From the NCBI GenBank assembly GCA_964497615.1, contig CAZCEC010000109.1, positions 1 through 15,641 of the forward strand: a DNA stretch of 15,641 nucleotides, read 5' to 3'. Below are positions 14,228 to 15,641 of this stretch, in pieces. Source of the stretch: CAZCEC01 sp964497615 (lineage in GTDB: Bacteria; Chloroflexota; Anaerolineae; Anaerolineales; UBA6663). Below the pieces are notes generated by a model, which saw only the letters and a program-made list of their open reading frames with translations, searched no databases and had not been told where the DNA came from. The translations under genes were made by a program, and so were the position numbers. Numbering within the stretch: the first letter of the stretch is position 1; each line of letters opens with the position of its first letter.

Positions 14228-15616
14228 TCAGGGCGAGGCGCGGATGGTGCTGAGGGCCGCCAGGGCGCGGTGCCGGGCAAAGGCATGGTCAACGATGGGA
14301 GCGGGGTACCCGGCCGGGGGGTGTGGCGCTTCCCACGGCGCGTGGACGGTGGCGGCGGGCAGGGCGCGCAGCTCAGGCAGCCAGCGGCGGAGATAGTCGC
14401 CATTGGGGTCGAACTTGCGCGACTGAAGAACAGGATTGAAGATGCGGAAGTAGGGCTGGGCATCGGTGCCGGTGCCGGCCGTCCATTGCCAACCGCCATT
14501 GTTGGCGGCGGTGTCGCCATCCAGCAGAGTTTGCATGAAGTGCTGCTCCCCCCGCCGCCAGCCAATCAGCAGATGCTTACAGAGAAAGGAAGCCACAATC
14601 ATGCGGGCGCGATTGGGCAACCAGCCGGTCTGCGCGAGCTGGCGCATAGCGGCGTCCACCACGGGGTAGCCGGTGCGGCCCGCCTGCCAGGCGGCGAAGT
14701 CGTCTGGCGCGTCGCGCCACGGAAAGCGATCGTACGCCGGGCGGAAGCTGTGCGTGAGGACGTGGGGGAAAAAGTGAAGAATGTGAAAGTAGAACTCGCG
14801 CCAGGCCAATTCGGAGATCCAGGCCTCGACCGAAGCGCGGGCCGCGGGGCTGGCTGCGTCGGCGCGGGCGGCTTCGGCGGCGGCATAGGCCTGGCGAATG
14901 GAAAGCTGGCCGAACCGCAGATAAATGGACAGTCGCGACGTGCCATCGCCCGCTAGGTCATTGCGCCCAAGGGAGTACTCAAGGAGCGGTCCAGCCACAA
15001 ACTCTGCCAGGCGGCGCTGGGCGGCGGCCGTCCCTGCCGGAGGCACGGGAAAGTCCGGCGGCAGGCGGCGGCCCAGGTCAGCCAGCGTGGGGATCGGGTC
15101 GGAGACGAGGCCGGCCGTGGTGAAGCGGGGTTGCGCAGCGTGCGGCGCCGGCTTGGGCCGGGCCAGCCAGGCGCGTTTGAACGGCGTGAAGACGGTGTAG
15201 GGCAGGCCGGCCTGGGTGAGCACTTCGCCTGGCGCGTGCAGCACCTGGTCGGTAAACGCGAGCGCCGGCAGGGCGGCCAGCACCCCCTCATCCCTCCGGC
15301 GGGCATACGGGCCATAGTCGCTGTTGAAGGTGATGCGATCCGCGCCAGTCTCCCCCAGCAATTCGCGGAGCACCTCCACCGGGCGGCCGCGGCGCACAAT
15401 CAGGCGCGCGCCGCGGGTCCGCAGCTCAGCGTCCAAGCCATGTAAGGCAGCCAGGAGCCATGCCAGGCGCGGCGGGCCAACGCGCGACGACGCCAACAAC
15501 GCGGGGTCGAAGATGAAGACCGGGATGACGGGCGCATCGCCCGCGGCCGCCAGGGCGATGTTATCCGCCAGGCGCAGGTCGCGGCGGAACCAGTGGAGGC
15601 TGGGAGCAGTGGGCAC
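14228..15616 (-). CDS. phrB: Deoxyribodipyrimidine photolyase, class I (CPD photolyase, FAD-dependent)
   Basis: The 462-residue protein starts at GTG 15616. The N-terminal antenna-type domain opens LHWFRRDLRLADN (7-19). The FAD/DNA-binding domain carries ELAWREFYFHIL (W272), GRTGYPVVDAAMRQL, TGWLPNRARMIVASFLCKHL (W332), GDTAANNGGWQW and TGTDAQPYFRIFNP. The electron-transfer Trp triad of E. coli PhrB (306, 359, 382) is matched at W300, W353 and W376, all offset by six, so photoreduction should work. It repairs cyclobutane pyrimidine dimers using blue light. Length is close to E. coli PhrB. The second chromophore cannot be predicted. A TATACT box 6 nt upstream of the GTG suggests leaderless transcription. 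Confidence 0.96.
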   Translation of the reverse strand: MPTAPSLHWFRRDLRLADNIALAAAGDAPVIPVFIFDPALLASSRVGPPRLAWLLAALHGLDAELRTRGARLIVRRGRPVEVLRELLGETGADRITFNSDYGPYARRRDEGVLAALPALAFTDQVLHAPGEVLTQAGLPYTVFTPFKRAWLARPKPAPHAAQPRFTTAGLVSDPIPTLADLGRRLPPDFPVPPAGTAAAQRRLAEFVAGPLLEYSLGRNDLAGDGTSRLSIYLRFGQLSIRQAYAAAEAARADAASPAARASVEAWISELAWREFYFHILHFFPHVLTHSFRPAYDRFPWRDAPDDFAAWQAGRTGYPVVDAAMRQLAQTGWLPNRARMIVASFLCKHLLIGWRRGEQHFMQTLLDGDTAANNGGWQWTAGTGTDAQPYFRIFNPVLQSRKFDPNGDYLRRWLPELRALPAATVHAPWEAPHPPAGYPAPIVDHAFARHRALAALSTIRASP

Positions 15617-15622
15617 CGAGAG

Positions 15623-15628
15623 AGTATA
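15623..15628 (-). promoter_or_regulatory. Putative -10 element of the photolyase gene
   Basis: On the minus strand TATACT (15628 to 15623) matches TATAAT in five of six bases and ends 6 nt before the GTG start at 15616. A -35 would lie beyond the window edge. There is no Shine-Dalgarno in the 6-nt gap, so the mRNA is probably leaderless. Confidence 0.5.
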
Positions 15629-15641
15629 ACCGGCGGCGCGG

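Noticed and set aside
1..15641. CRISPR array, tRNA, rRNA, insertion sequence or prophage genes
   Set aside because: No regularly spaced repeats, cloverleaf-like sequences, transposase or phage motifs were seen on either strand; the window is ordinary chromosomal gene content.

Overview
The window is GC-rich and gene-dense, with two runs of N (254-263 and 12874-12883), so it is a draft, probably metagenomic, scaffold. Gene content points to Chloroflexota (Anaerolineae/Caldilineae-like): a very large SARP/NB-ARC/TPR regulator, a secreted FG-GAP propeller with a 'VFLPSVL' motif just after its signal peptide, a short secreted helical/Gly-rich protein, and a tungstate (Tup) ABC transporter. The phylum call is an inference from gene style; there is no rRNA or other marker here.

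Layout. 1-1684 (-): a secreted FG-GAP beta-propeller running off the left edge and broken only by an assembly artefact at 254-371. 1814-5448 (+): a SARP-type regulator followed, with an ATGA overlap, by an F420-reductase-like NADP-binding protein, ending at a bifurcated hairpin. 5533-6078 (-): a small secreted protein. 6362-9281 (+): a YceI-domain membrane-anchored protein, an OmpR-type response regulator and a HAMP histidine kinase in one overlapping operon. 9300-9752 (+): a DinB-like protein, tail to tail with the operon on the other strand. 9741-12853 (-): tupA, tupB, tupC and a DDAH/arginine-deiminase-fold hydrolase, all tightly linked. 13006-13854 (+): a ModB-type permease, divergent from tupA and without its own ATPase or binding protein. 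13915-15616 (-): a class I photolyase and a 77-residue four-cysteine protein.

How the parts fit. The Tup system imports tungstate (perhaps molybdate). The divergent ModB-like permease shares an intergenic region with tupA, and that region holds a perfect 8-bp inverted repeat whose CGTTAT/ATAACG half-sites resemble ModE operators, so one oxyanion-responsive regulator may control two permeases that might share an ATPase. The SARP gene has four CGTGACA-like heptamers with 10-11 bp phasing in the region it shares with the FG-GAP gene, a plausible autoregulatory site. YceI, regulator and kinase look like an envelope-stress module. Three genes (SARP, ModB-like, photolyase) have a -10-like hexamer only 6-9 nt before the start codon, suggesting leaderless mRNAs, whereas most other operon-leading genes have clear Shine-Dalgarno sequences. 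I found no CRISPR array, tRNA, rRNA, insertion sequence or phage gene.
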